DNA of 64,000 bases from Paraburkholderia aspalathi. GTDB taxonomy: Bacteria > Pseudomonadota > Gammaproteobacteria > Burkholderiales > Burkholderiaceae. A model generated the notes under the pieces. That model had not been told where the DNA came from. It made no database searches and saw only the letters and a list, made by a program, of their open reading frames with translations. Shown piece by piece: positions 52,681 to 61,706 of this stretch; within the stretch, counting starts at the first letter, position 1; every line of letters starts with the position of its first letter. The translations under genes were made by a program, and so were the position numbers. The stretch spans positions 62,001-126,000 of the forward strand of contig NZ_FPBH01000026.1 of NCBI RefSeq assembly GCF_900116445.1. Reading direction: 5' to 3'.

Positions 52681-53694
52681 TCACGCGAATTGACGCAGGA
52701 AACGCAGGTCGTTTTCGAAGAACAGACGCAGGTCTTGCACGCCGTAGCGCAACATCGTGAGCCGCTCGAGGCCGCTGCCGAAAGCAAAACCGATGTAGCG
52801 CTCAGGGTCGAGGCCCATATTGCGGATCACCGTGGGGTGAACCTGGCCGGAACCCGAAATTTCGAGCCACTTGCCGGCGTTCTTGCCCGTTTCGAACAGC
52901 ATGTCGATTTCAGCCGACGGTTCGGTGAACGGAAAGTACGACGGACGGAAGCGCACCTGAATATCGTCGCGCTCGAAGAATTTCTTGAGGAAATCGGAGT
53001 AGACGCCCTTCAGATCCGCGAAGCTGATGTTCTCGTCGATCCACAGGCCTTCGACCTGGTTGAACATCGGCGAATGCGTTGCGTCGCTATCCACACGATA
53101 CGTGCGGCCCGGCACGATCACCTTGATCGGCGGCGTATTGGTACGGGCGTAGCGCACCTGCATCGGGCTGGTGTGCGTGCGCAGCAGCAGTTGACGGCCG
53201 TCGGCATCTTTGCCGTCGACGTAGAAGGTGTCCTGCATCGAACGCGCCGGGTGGTTCTCCGGGCTGTTCAGCGAGGTGAAGTTGTACCAGTCGGTTTCGA
53301 TTTCGGGACCGTCGGCCACGTCGAATCCGATCGTACGGAAAATCTGTTCGACGCGTTCCCATGTGCGCATCACCGGGTGCAGACTACCTGCGCCGGTGCC
53401 GCGGCCTGGCAACGTAACGTCAATGGCTTCAGCGGCGAGGCGCTGGTTCAGCAACGCGTCGGCGAGCGCCTGACGGCGGGCCGTCAACGCGGCCTCCACT
53501 TGTTGCTTGACGAGGTTGATCCGTGCGCCTTCGGTCTTGCGCGTTTCGGGATCGAGTTTGCCAAGGCCCTTCAATAGCTCGGTCAACGCACCCGATTTGC
53601 CGAGAAAGCGCGCTTTCTCGTTCTCGAGGGTGGTGACGTCGGAGGCTTCTGCGAAGGCTTTTTGCGCGTCGGCGACAATCTGGTCCAGATCCAT
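52681..53694 (-). CDS. pheS: Phenylalanine-tRNA ligase alpha subunit
   Basis: A 337-residue catalytic subunit with an N-terminal coiled coil (about 1-85) and a class II core: motif 2 around RTHTSPMQVRYARTN and motif 3 GFAFGSGLERLTMLRYG. The Ala/Gly at the position governing p-chloro-Phe resistance sits in that motif. The ATG at 53694 (MDLDQIVADAQ) is preferred over two ATGs just upstream. A strong hairpin terminator lies 55 bases upstream of the start, so expression may be attenuated. Confidence 0.97.
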   Translation of the reverse strand: MDLDQIVADAQKAFAEASDVTTLENEKARFLGKSGALTELLKGLGKLDPETRKTEGARINLVKQQVEAALTARRQALADALLNQRLAAEAIDVTLPGRGTGAGSLHPVMRTWERVEQIFRTIGFDVADGPEIETDWYNFTSLNSPENHPARSMQDTFYVDGKDADGRQLLLRTHTSPMQVRYARTNTPPIKVIVPGRTYRVDSDATHSPMFNQVEGLWIDENISFADLKGVYSDFLKKFFERDDIQVRFRPSYFPFTEPSAEIDMLFETGKNAGKWLEISGSGQVHPTVIRNMGLDPERYIGFAFGSGLERLTMLRYGVQDLRLFFENDLRFLRQFA

Positions 53695-53749
53695 TGATCC
53701 CATCATTTCAACGTCAGTGTTCTATCGAAGCAAATCCGGTTCTACCAAC

Positions 53750-53781
53750 AAAAACGGGGCTCGGTGAGGAGCCCCGTTTTT
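53750..53781 (-). terminator. Terminator or attenuator between rplT and pheS
   Basis: A perfect 13-bp stem (AAAAACGGGGCTC/GAGCCCCGTTTTT) with a 6-base loop is symmetric, so it terminates on the minus strand with a run of five T. It lies 70 bases after rplT and 56 before pheS. In E. coli the same position holds the pheM leader peptide and attenuator; I see no Phe-rich leader peptide here. Confidence 0.85.
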
Positions 53782-53851
53782 GCTGCAGCGTCACCGAGAC
53801 TACCGGATGTTCGCTGCAACGAACCACGCAGTTTAATTGCCCAAAGCGCAA

Positions 53852-54211
53852 TCAGGCTGCAACGGCGGCTTTCACCTGCTGAACGATCGCAGCAAAAGCA
53901 GCCTTGTCGAACACAGCCATGTCGGCCAGCACCTTGCGGTCGAGTTCGATCGAAGCCTTCTTCAGGCCGTTGATGAACACGCTGTACGTCATGTCGTGCT
54001 GACGCACCGCCGCGTTGATACGCGTGATCCACAATGCACGGAACACACGCTTCTTGTTGCGGCGATCGCGGTAGGCGTATTGGCCTGCGCGCATGACCGC
54101 CTGCTTGGCGATGCGATAGACGTTATTGCGACGGCCGCGGTAACCCTTGGCCAGCTTGATGATCTTCTTGTGACGGGCCCGTGCGGTAACCCCACGTTTT
54201 ACTCGAGGCAT
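53852..54211 (-). CDS. rplT: Ribosomal protein L20
   Basis: A 119-residue protein starting [20 protein letters not shown] with the basic N-terminal helix and the conserved [20 protein letters not shown] region. It assembles early in the 50S subunit and represses its own operon in E. coli by binding leader RNA. An AGGAG site lies 6 bases upstream. It is 29 bases downstream of rpmI. Confidence 0.98.
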
Positions 54212-54240
54212 GTCTTGCTCCTATGAGTGTCGGTTAAGGG

Positions 54241-54438
54241 TTAAGCGAACGGCAGCATTGCGCGCACGGAGTTCATATCTGCTTCATGAACTGCCGTCGA
54301 ACCGCGCAAATGGCGTTTGTTCTTGGTGGTCTTCTTGGTAAGAATGTGGCGCTTGAAGGCTTGACCGCGCTTGACGGTACCGCCCGGACGCACCACGAAG
54401 CGCTTTGCAGCACTCTTCTTGGTCTTCATCTTCGGCAT
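54241..54438 (-). CDS. rpmI: Ribosomal protein L35
   Basis: A 65-residue basic protein, MPKMKTKKSAAKRFVVRPGG at its start, the normal L35 sequence and length. GGAG lies 5 bases before the ATG at 54438. The longer frame upstream is not part of L35. It lies between infC and rplT. Confidence 0.98.
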   Translation of the reverse strand: MPKMKTKKSAAKRFVVRPGGTVKRGQAFKRHILTKKTTKNKRHLRGSTAVHEADMNSVRAMLPFA

Positions 54439-54559
54439 GACAACTCCATTATTAGATGGATATGGGTGTGCGGTCGGCCAGATGGCCATTACCCGCCCTT
54501 CGAAACCCATTCCACTTGGTATGCAGACCGCCGTTACTGCCGGCAGCCGCTTTTCAGAA

Positions 54560-54587
54560 AACGGCGCACATTTGCATATGCGCCGTT
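54560..54587 (-). promoter_or_regulatory. Hairpin in the infC-rpmI spacer (possible L20 leader element)
   Basis: AACGGCGCA and TGCGCCGTT form a 9-bp stem around a 10-base loop; on the minus strand it is followed by TTTC. A second hairpin, GCCGCTG/CAGCGGC, lies next to the infC stop (about 54671-54687). The 248-base spacer has no gene and corresponds to the place where L20 autoregulation operates in other bacteria. Confidence 0.4.
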
Positions 54588-54686
54588 CCGAAACCTGCCG
54601 ATCCCGCACCGGACACCCGGCACAGCATCGTTTCAATCTTTCACAACCGGAGCGCGCACCACATGGTGCGCCGCTGCTCCAGCGGC

Positions 54687-55211
54687 TTACTTCTTTTTCT
54701 TCGGCGCGAGCACCATGATCATCTGGCGCCCTTCCATTTTCGGCATCTGCTCGACCTGACCAACTTCGTCGAGGTCCGTGCGCAGGCGCTCGAGCATGCG
54801 CATACCGATTTCCTGGTGAGCCATTTCGCGGCCACGGAAACGCAACGTGATTTTCGTCTTGTCGCCGTCGTCGAGGAAGCGGATGAGGTTGCGCAGCTTG
54901 ACGTTGTAGTCGCCGTCATCAGTGCCCGGGCGGAATTTAACTTCCTTGACCTGGACGATCTTCTGCTTGAGCTTGGCCTCGTGTTGCTTCTTCGCTTCCG
55001 AGTACTTGAACTTGCCGTAGTCCATCAAACGGCAGACCGGAGGAACCGCTTGCGGAGCGATTTCAACCAGATCCACATCCTGCTGTTCCGACATGCGGAA
55101 CGCATCAGCGAGTTTCACGATGCCGAGCGGTTCGTTCTCGACTCCGACCAGACGCACCTCGGGTGCTGTAATTTCACCGTTGATGCGGTGCGCAGACTTA
55201 TCAGTAGCGAT
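54687..55211 (-). CDS. infC: Translation initiation factor IF-3 with ATC start codon
   Basis: A 174-residue protein. The conventional N-terminus (M)ATDKSAHRINGEITAPEVR requires initiation at an ATC codon at 55211, with AGAGGAAACG upstream; the first in-frame ATG or GTG would remove the conserved HRINGEI segment. Rare start codons in infC allow IF-3 to repress its own synthesis. The two domains are joined by a basic linker (KYSEAKKQHEAKLKQKIVQV) and end in a Lys tail. Confidence 0.93.
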   Translation of the reverse strand: MATDKSAHRINGEITAPEVRLVGVENEPLGIVKLADAFRMSEQQDVDLVEIAPQAVPPVCRLMDYGKFKYSEAKKQHEAKLKQKIVQVKEVKFRPGTDDGDYNVKLRNLIRFLDDGDKTKITLRFRGREMAHQEIGMRMLERLRTDLDEVGQVEQMPKMEGRQMIMVLAPKKKK

Positions 55212-55260
55212 GTTACGTTTCCTCTAAAAATTAAAAAAACGAGCCGGGCTGCCAAGTGGC

Positions 55261-57168
55261 TCAGTTGAACGACTGCACATCCTGGCGCAGACGCTCAATG
55301 AAGGTATCGAGAGGCATCACGCCCAGATCGACACCACCACGGGCACGCACGGCTACCGTTTGGGCTTCACGCTCTTTGTCGCCGACCACAAGCAGGTACG
55401 GCACCTTTTCCAGCGTGTGCTCCCGTATTTTATAGCTAATCTTCTCGTTGCGCAAATCAGCCTCTACTCTAACCCCTTGTTTTTGCAACGATTGGGCTAG
55501 CGACTGCGCATATTCGGCCTGACTTTCCGCGATATTCATCACCACAACCTGCATCGGCGCGAGCCACGACGGCATTGCACCAGCATGGTGCTCGATCAGA
55601 ATACCGAGGAAACGCTCCATTGATCCGACGATTGCCCGGTGCAGCATGATCGGGCGGCGGCGGCTGTTGTCTTCAGCGACGTATTCGGCGCCCAGACGCT
55701 CCGGCAGCACCATATCGAGCTGCAACGTGCCGCACTGCCACGAGCGGCCGAGTGCATCCTTGATGTGGTATTCGACCTTCGGGCCGTAGAACGCGCCCTC
55801 GCCCGGCAACTCCTCCCACGTCACGCCGCAGGCCGTCAGCGCCTCGCGCAGGCCCTGCTCCGCTCGGTCCCATGTCTCATCCGTGCCGGCGCGCGCATCC
55901 GGGCGCAGCGACAGTTTGATCTCGACATTGTCGAAGCCGAAGTCCTTGTAGACGCTCATCGCCAGCGTGTTGAACGCGATCGATTCGCTGATGAACTGGT
56001 CTTCGGTACAGAAAATGTGCGCGTCGTCCTGCACGAAGCCACGCACGCGCATCAGGCCGTGCAATGCGCCCGACGATTCATTGCGGTGGCACGAGCCGAA
56101 TTCCGCGTAACGCAGCGGCAAATCGCGATACGAGCGCAAGCCGTGGTTGAACACCTGCACGTGACCAGGGCAGTTCATCGGCTTGATCGCGTAGTCGCGC
56201 TTTTCCGATTCCGTCGTGAACATGTTTTCACGATAGTTCTGCCAGTGGCCCGACGCTTCCCAGAGCGAGCGGTCCATGATCATCGGCGTCTTGATTTCGA
56301 GGTAGCCGGCGTCATTCACGCGGCGGCGCATGTACTGCTCGACCTGCTGCCACAGCGTCCAGCCGCGCGGATGCCAGAACACCATGCCCGGCGACTCGTC
56401 CTGCATATGGAACAGGTCGAGTTGCTTGCCGAGCTTGCGGTGATCGCGCTTTTCCGCCTCTTCAAGCATGTGCAGATACGCTTCCTGGTCTTCCTTCTTC
56501 GTCCAGGCCGTGCCATAGATGCGCTGCAGCTGCTCGTTCTTCGAGTCGCCGCGCCAGTAGGCGCCCGCAAGCTTCATCAGCTTGAAGACCTTCAGCTTGC
56601 CGGTAGACGGCACGTGCGGGCCGCGGCACAGATCGGTGAAGCCGCCGTGCGAGTAAAGCTTGATTTCGTCGGTAGCCGGAATCGATTCGATGATCTCGGC
56701 CTTGTACTTTTCGCCGATGCTCTTGAAGTAGTCCACGGCCTCGTCGCGCGAAACCACACGGCGCGAAACCGGCTCGTCTTTCTTCGCGAGCTCCTGCATG
56801 CGCTTCTCGATCTTCTCGAGATCTTCCGGCGTGAAGGGACGGCTGTACGCGAAGTCGTAGTAAAAACCGTTGTCGATCACCGGGCCGATCGTAACCTGCG
56901 CTTCCGGGAACAGATCCTTCACCGCGTACGCGAGCAAGTGCGCCGTGGAGTGACGAATGATGTCGAGGCCGTCGGCGTCTTTCTCGGTGATGATGGCAAG
57001 CGCCACGTCATGATCGATCAGCGTGGACGTATCGACGAGTTCACCGTCGATCTTGCCGCCGAGCGCAGCTTTCGCGAGGCCGGGGCCGATCGAGGCGGCC
57101 ACTTCGGCGACGGTCACCGGATGCTCGTACTGTCGAACAGAACCGTCAGGCAGACGTATCGAAACCAT
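55261..57168 (-). CDS. thrS: Threonine-tRNA ligase
   Basis: A 635-residue class II synthetase. Domains: TGS (1-61), editing domain (about 62-225, with HSTAHLLAYAV and GGFTDLCRGPH), catalytic core (about 245-535, zinc ligand Cys in MNCPGHVQVF, motif 2 RNESSGALHGLMRVRGF, motif 3 HRAIVGSMERFLGILIEHH) and anticodon-binding domain (about 540-635). The ATG at 57168 has GGAG 7 bases upstream. It heads the translation-factor operon and is 49 bases upstream of infC. Confidence 0.98.
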   Translation of the reverse strand: MVSIRLPDGSVRQYEHPVTVAEVAASIGPGLAKAALGGKIDGELVDTSTLIDHDVALAIITEKDADGLDIIRHSTAHLLAYAVKDLFPEAQVTIGPVIDNGFYYDFAYSRPFTPEDLEKIEKRMQELAKKDEPVSRRVVSRDEAVDYFKSIGEKYKAEIIESIPATDEIKLYSHGGFTDLCRGPHVPSTGKLKVFKLMKLAGAYWRGDSKNEQLQRIYGTAWTKKEDQEAYLHMLEEAEKRDHRKLGKQLDLFHMQDESPGMVFWHPRGWTLWQQVEQYMRRRVNDAGYLEIKTPMIMDRSLWEASGHWQNYRENMFTTESEKRDYAIKPMNCPGHVQVFNHGLRSYRDLPLRYAEFGSCHRNESSGALHGLMRVRGFVQDDAHIFCTEDQFISESIAFNTLAMSVYKDFGFDNVEIKLSLRPDARAGTDETWDRAEQGLREALTACGVTWEELPGEGAFYGPKVEYHIKDALGRSWQCGTLQLDMVLPERLGAEYVAEDNSRRRPIMLHRAIVGSMERFLGILIEHHAGAMPSWLAPMQVVVMNIAESQAEYAQSLAQSLQKQGVRVEADLRNEKISYKIREHTLEKVPYLLVVGDKEREAQTVAVRARGGVDLGVMPLDTFIERLRQDVQSFN

Positions 57169-57220
57169 TGCGTTCTCCGTGGTGCCGACCGGCGGCGGCA
57201 CATACAACCAGGTCAAAAAC

Positions 57221-57257
57221 CAAAAAAAATGCGGCCCCGCTTTCGAGGGGCCGCATT
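57221..57257 (-). terminator. Terminator downstream of tRNA-Val
   Basis: An 11-bp stem AATGCGGCCCC/GGGGCCGCATT with an 8-base loop is followed on the minus strand by a run of T (the A run at 57222-57229). It separates tRNA-Val from the thrS leader. Confidence 0.9.
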
Positions 57258-57419
57258 CACATTTCCTGCTAACTACAGTGGCGAAAGTGGTCCTCGACTA
57301 GCGTCGCTCCGAAGTAGTTTCGGTCAGTGTTCGCGGTGCCATAACCGTATTTTGCCTTTTGCGCCGAAGCGCTTACTGCAGTTTGCGAAACCCCGGCAAA
57401 ACCGGAATTTCTCTTTCGT

Positions 57420-57496
57420 TGGTAGGCTCGATTGGACTCGAACCAACGACCCCCACCATGTCAAGGTGGTGCTCTAACCAGCTGAGCTACGAGCCT
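57420..57496 (-). tRNA. tRNA-Val (anticodon GAC)
   Basis: A 77-base cloverleaf: acceptor AGGCTCG/CGAGCCT, encoded ACCA end, D arm GCTCAGCTGGTTAGAGC, anticodon stem CCACC/GGTGG with loop TTGACAT (anticodon GAC) and T arm GGTTCGAGTCC. Confidence 0.97.
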
Positions 57497-57507
57497 GAAG
57501 AAACGAG

Positions 57508-57536
57508 ATTATATGGAGCCCCACACCGCTTGGCAA
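57508..57536 (-). promoter_or_regulatory. Sigma-70 promoter of tRNA-Val
   Basis: On the minus strand, TTGCCA (57536-57531), a 17-base spacer and TATAAT (57513-57508) form a near-consensus promoter starting about 5 bases before the mature tRNA. Between it and relA (57537-57646) I see nothing further. Confidence 0.85.
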
Positions 57537-57646
57537 GTACTTTTATGCGCCGACTTTAAATTTCTACTCACGCGCGCGAGCGCATCGAACCGATGCATAC
57601 CGGGCACCTGCACGAATCCACAGGCACCCGCCGCCGCGTCCGCGCA

Positions 57647-59890
57647 TCAACTCTTGCGTGAAGCGCGCACCACGCCGACTACTTCACCGAGCAACGTACA
57701 CGCGCGCTGAATTTGCGCGGCGCTCGACACCTCGACAGTAAATTGCATGAACGCAGCGTTGCGACGCGACTGCGTCTTCACGCCGATCACATTCATCTTC
57801 TCGCGCGCGAAAACTTCGGAGATATCGCGCAGCAGACCTTGCCGATCCGTGGCCTCGATGCTGAGGTCGACGGGATAGACCGACTGCCCGCGGCCGCTCA
57901 TGACATCTGCCGACCACGCGGTTTGCAACACACGCTCCGGCGCGCGATCGGCCATGCGCATGAAAGTCGGGCAATCGCTGCGGTGAATCGACATGCCCTT
58001 GCCACGCGTGACAAAGCCGCTGATGTCGTCGGGCGGCGCCGGACGGCAACAGCGCGCGAGTTGCGTAAGCAACGCGTCGACGCCGACCACGAGCACACCC
58101 GTGGAAGCCCCACGGGCGACGCTCGCGCCGCTACTGCGCTTCTCGAACTGTTCCGGCGCTTCGACCACGGGCTCGGGCGGCGGCGCATCGTGCAGCGCCT
58201 GCTCGACGAGCCGCAGACTGAACTCCTCTTTGCCGACCACCGAAAACAAATCGTCGGTGGTTTTGAAGCCGAGCTTGGCGGCGAGCTGATCGAGATTGAC
58301 CGACGTCTTGCCCTCGCGCTGCAGGGTCTTTTCGACCATCGCACGGCCGCTCGAGATGTGCTCCTGCACTTCGACCGCGTTGAACCACGCGCGCACTTTC
58401 TGCCGCGCTCGATGGCTCTGCAGATACCCGAGTTGCGGGTTGAGCCAGTCACGCGAAGGACCACCCTCTTTCACCGCGACAATCTCGACCGTCTGACCGT
58501 TCTGCAACGCCGTGTTGAGCGGCACCATCGCACCATCGACACGCGCGCCACGGCAGCGATGCCCCAGTTCGCTATGCAGGTGATACGCGAAGTCCACCGG
58601 CGTCGCACCGTGCGGCAGCGGAATCACGCGTGCTTGCGGCGTGAGCACGTAGATGTGGTCATCGTCGAGCGTAGCCTGCCGCAATTGCTCCCACGGCTGC
58701 GCGGCGCGCTTCTCGCCGTGCTCGCCTTCGGAGACATCGTCTTTCCACGCGAGCAGTTGACGCAACCACGCGATCTTCTCGTCGTACTTCTCATTGGCGC
58801 TGAACTGGCCGCCGTAACCACGCGTGCCCGCCTCCTTATAACGCCAGTGCGCCGCCACGCCATACTCGGCGAACTGATGCATTTCCTGCGTGCGAATCTG
58901 TACTTCGAACGCGCGACCGTCGTCGCCGATCACGACCGTGTGCAGCGATTTATAGCCATTCGGCTTCGGCCGTGAGATGTAGTCGTCGAACTCTTTCGGC
59001 ACCGGTTGCCACAGGTTGTGCACGATGCCGAGCACGGTGTAGCAATCCTTGATGTCCTGCACGATCACGCGAAACGCGCGCACGTCGTACAGTTCGGCGA
59101 AATCCAGCTCCTTGCCGTGCATCTTGCGCCAGATGCTGTAAATGTGTTTTGGCCGGCCGCTGACTTCAGCCTGCACGTGCGCCGCAGCCAGTTCCTGCTG
59201 CAGCCGCTCGATTGCCTGCGCAACATAGCTCTCGCGCTCAACGCGTTTCTCGTCGAGCAGCTTGGCGATGCGTTTGTAAGTGACCGGCTCTTCGAAGCGG
59301 AGCGCGAGATCCTCGAGCTCCCACTTCAGTTGCCAGATGCCGAGCCGGTTGGCGAGCGGCGCGTAAATATCGAGCGTTTCACGCGCCACATCAGGCGACG
59401 GCGTGATTTTCGCCGCCGCGTAATAGCGCAGCGATTGCAAGCGCGACGCGAGCCGTATCAGCACGACGCGAATGTCCTGCGCAAACGCGAGCAGCATCTT
59501 GCGCAGCGCCTCGACCTGCGCGCGGCGCGCGGCCTGCGCATCGCGCCCGGCTTCGGGCATCGCATTCTGCGCGGCGCGCAAGCTCACCGTACCGAGGCGC
59601 AGCAACTTGCGCACGTCGCCGACCAGTTGCGCGACTTCTTCGCCGAAGTTATCGGCGATCACGCGTTCCGGGTCTTGCAGATGCGGCGTTAGCGCAAACA
59701 AGGCCGCCGCCAGCACAGCCGGCGGATCGACGTTGAGCGTGCGCATGATCGACGCCGTACCCGCCGCGTGATCCGCCAGCAACTCGCCCGATGAGAGCCG
59801 CACTTCGCCCGCATGTTCGCGCACGAACGCCATCGCTTCGTCGAAGGAAGGGATGGGGGTCGGCGTGCTCGTAACGATTTCGGTAGTCAT
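57647..59890 (-). CDS. relA: (p)ppGpp synthetase RelA (monofunctional)
   Basis: A 747-residue RelA/SpoT protein. The hydrolase domain (about 30-190) is degenerate: the catalytic HDxxED is replaced in the LFALTPHLQDPERV region, so degradation of ppGpp is unlikely. The synthetase domain (about 220-345) has FDDYISRPKPNGYKSLHT. TGS follows (about 385-450, VLTPQARVIPLPHGATPVDF), then the zinc-finger region (LARCCRPAPPDD, IHRSDCPTFM) and an ACT domain at the C-terminus. This is the ribosome-associated stringent-response synthetase. The ATG at 59890 is chosen; the ribosome-binding site is weak. Confidence 0.95.
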   Translation of the reverse strand: MTTEIVTSTPTPIPSFDEAMAFVREHAGEVRLSSGELLADHAAGTASIMRTLNVDPPAVLAAALFALTPHLQDPERVIADNFGEEVAQLVGDVRKLLRLGTVSLRAAQNAMPEAGRDAQAARRAQVEALRKMLLAFAQDIRVVLIRLASRLQSLRYYAAAKITPSPDVARETLDIYAPLANRLGIWQLKWELEDLALRFEEPVTYKRIAKLLDEKRVERESYVAQAIERLQQELAAAHVQAEVSGRPKHIYSIWRKMHGKELDFAELYDVRAFRVIVQDIKDCYTVLGIVHNLWQPVPKEFDDYISRPKPNGYKSLHTVVIGDDGRAFEVQIRTQEMHQFAEYGVAAHWRYKEAGTRGYGGQFSANEKYDEKIAWLRQLLAWKDDVSEGEHGEKRAAQPWEQLRQATLDDDHIYVLTPQARVIPLPHGATPVDFAYHLHSELGHRCRGARVDGAMVPLNTALQNGQTVEIVAVKEGGPSRDWLNPQLGYLQSHRARQKVRAWFNAVEVQEHISSGRAMVEKTLQREGKTSVNLDQLAAKLGFKTTDDLFSVVGKEEFSLRLVEQALHDAPPPEPVVEAPEQFEKRSSGASVARGASTGVLVVGVDALLTQLARCCRPAPPDDISGFVTRGKGMSIHRSDCPTFMRMADRAPERVLQTAWSADVMSGRGQSVYPVDLSIEATDRQGLLRDISEVFAREKMNVIGVKTQSRRNAAFMQFTVEVSSAAQIQRACTLLGEVVGVVRASRKS

Positions 59891-59974
59891 AGTGCGACGG
59901 CCCACCGGGCCAGACGGATCAACGGATTTTCAACAACAACTGCGAGACGACACTAAAGCCAGCCTCAGCCACGC

Positions 59975-60328
59975 TCAATCGCGCTGCGCCGCGACCACGA
60001 CGATTTCGACGAGGCACTTCGGGTTAGCGAGCTTCGCTTCGACGGTAGCGCGCGGCGGCGTGGCGCCTTGTGCGACCCACTCGTCCCATACTGCGTTCAT
60101 ACCGGCGAAGTGCACCATGTCCGAGATATAAATCTGCACGGACAGCAAGTGCGACTTGTCGCTGTTGACTTCTTCCAGCAGACGGTCGATGTGGCCGAGC
60201 ACTTCGCGCGTCTGACCCGTGATGTCCTGATCCGCGTCTTCGGCGATCTGGCCGGCGAGGTACACGGTGCCGTTGTACACAGCGGTTTCCGAGAGGCGCT
60301 TGCCGACGTGGTGACGAATGACTGCCAT
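59975..60328 (-). CDS. RidA family protein
   Basis: A 117-residue trimeric enamine/imine deaminase-like protein (YjgF/RidA). The conserved Arg is in PPRATVEAKL near residue 93 and Glu in LVEIVVVAA near 108. The N-terminus MAVIRHHVGKRLSETAVYNG is that of the RidA subgroup without the NAP-type loop. AGGA lies 7 bases before the ATG at 60328. It protects against reactive 2-aminoacrylate in other bacteria; activity here is inferred. Confidence 0.9.
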   Translation of the reverse strand: MAVIRHHVGKRLSETAVYNGTVYLAGQIAEDADQDITGQTREVLGHIDRLLEEVNSDKSHLLSVQIYISDMVHFAGMNAVWDEWVAQGATPPRATVEAKLANPKCLVEIVVVAAQRD

Positions 60329-60434
60329 GAAGAATCCTGAGGTTGGTTGAAAATTGATCGCAGATGCGTTCCGCATTGCACCTACGCATCGCATCCACGG
60401 GTGGCCAATAAAGGACGCCGCGCGGAACTCGATA

Positions 60435-61346
60435 TTATGACGCGTCAGCGGCCGGCCCGATAAAGAACTGCCTCGCGATGTCGATCTGATCGGCCGACAG
60501 AAACGCCGGCGCATGCCCTACGCCCGCGATTTCGGCGCTGGATACAGCACGCCCGGTCTCAACCATCTTCGCGACCGTCTCGCGCGAGAGCAGATCCGAT
60601 TGCTCGCCGCGCACCACCAGTACCGGCCCCTGAAACGCAGCCAGCGAATGCCACAACGCGGCCTCGCCGAGTTTGGCCGCCTCTTCGGTTGTCGCGGTAA
60701 ACGGCTGTGCGATTCGCGGGTCGTAACGGAACAACCATGCGCCGTCCTGTTCGTGCAAAAGCGGCGTATTGATCTCGCGCCACTCCTCTGGCGTGAGCGG
60801 ACCGAAGGTTTGCGCGAGCAACGCGGCGTAATCGATGCCCTGCTGCAGCGTTTCAAAGCGCACGGGCTTGCCGAGGTAATCGCCGATGCGCTGCACAGCC
60901 ACCGGCTCCAGATGCGGCCCGACGTCGTTCAACAGCATTTTACGAATCGGCGTTTCCGGCAGGCCGGCCAACGCGAGCCCGATCAAACCGCCCATCGAGG
61001 TGCCGAACCAGTCGACCGTTTCGACGTTCAGGCGCGCGATCAGTGTGACCATATCGGCGACGTACTGCGGCACGCTATAGAAGTTGGGGTTCGCGAGCCA
61101 GGAAGACAAGCCCCGCCCCGCTACATCCGGACATACCACACGGTAAGTGCCGGCGAATTCCGCAGCAAGGCGGTCGAAATCGCGCCCCGAGCGCGTCAAA
61201 CCGTGCACGCACAGCAGCACACGTGGATTAGCGGGGTCGCCCCACTCGGTGTAGGCGATCCGGTGCAGGCCACCGGCGCTCGCGCACTGCACATAACGTT
61301 GGCGCGGCGCGGGCCGCTCGGCGGTGGATGCAGACGTCTCGGTCAT
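60435..61346 (-). CDS. Alpha/beta fold hydrolase
   Basis: A 303-residue hydrolase. HGLTRSGRDFD (near residue 47) is the oxyanion region, the nucleophile elbow is GTSMGG (Ser near residue 118), and the base is in AGVGHAPAF near the C-terminus. A long cap with TFGPLTPEEWREINTPLLHE lies between. The ATG at 61346 has AAGGA 6 bases upstream. The substrate is unknown. Confidence 0.88.
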   Translation of the reverse strand: MTETSASTAERPAPRQRYVQCASAGGLHRIAYTEWGDPANPRVLLCVHGLTRSGRDFDRLAAEFAGTYRVVCPDVAGRGLSSWLANPNFYSVPQYVADMVTLIARLNVETVDWFGTSMGGLIGLALAGLPETPIRKMLLNDVGPHLEPVAVQRIGDYLGKPVRFETLQQGIDYAALLAQTFGPLTPEEWREINTPLLHEQDGAWLFRYDPRIAQPFTATTEEAAKLGEAALWHSLAAFQGPVLVVRGEQSDLLSRETVAKMVETGRAVSSAEIAGVGHAPAFLSADQIDIARQFFIGPAADAS

Positions 61347-61551
61347 CTGGGTTCCTTGCAAAAGCTCCATGGGCTCGACGCAGACCAAGCGGCGGGAAAT
61401 GAATGTCGAATCTTCAAACGATTGTAAACCGCTTTGCCGCGCGGCAAGGATCGGCCGAACGGCCTAAGACTGATCAGGATGCACCAGGGTATAAGCCGCA
61501 GCGCCGGCGCCCGGATCCGGGCAGCGCAAAAACGGCGCGAAAAGGCGCCAC

Positions 61552-61585
61552 CAAAACAAAACGGGCGAGACTCGCGCCTCGCCCG
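61552..61585 (-). terminator. Terminator of the scoAB operon
   Basis: CGGGCGAG/CTCGCCCG forms an 8-bp stem with an 8-base loop, followed on the minus strand by TTTTGTTTTGG. It lies 120 bases after scoB. In the rest of the 360-base gap 61347-61706 I see no gene. Confidence 0.8.
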
Positions 61586-61706
61586 CCTACAACCTCGCGT
61601 CAATTCAATTCAATTCGCTTCGCAAGCCACCCCGAGACCTACAAGGCAACTCGCGTTGCCACCACCTTCCGTCACAAGGACCAAAGCAGGTGGCTGACAC
61701 CACCAT

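Noticed and set aside
50492..52693. A 733-codon open frame on the strand opposite pheT
   Set aside because: It mirrors the codon structure of pheT in high-GC DNA, is rich in Arg, His and Asp, has no recognisable domain and spans the intergenic gap at its end. The pheT product is certain.
55639..57477. A 612-codon open frame opposite thrS running toward tRNA-Val
   Set aside because: It is antisense to thrS, of low-complexity composition and has no ribosome-binding site; it also runs over a terminator and into the tRNA gene.
61603..61620. Short CAATT tandem repeat near the scoB terminator
   Set aside because: Only about three copies; no sign of function or expansion.
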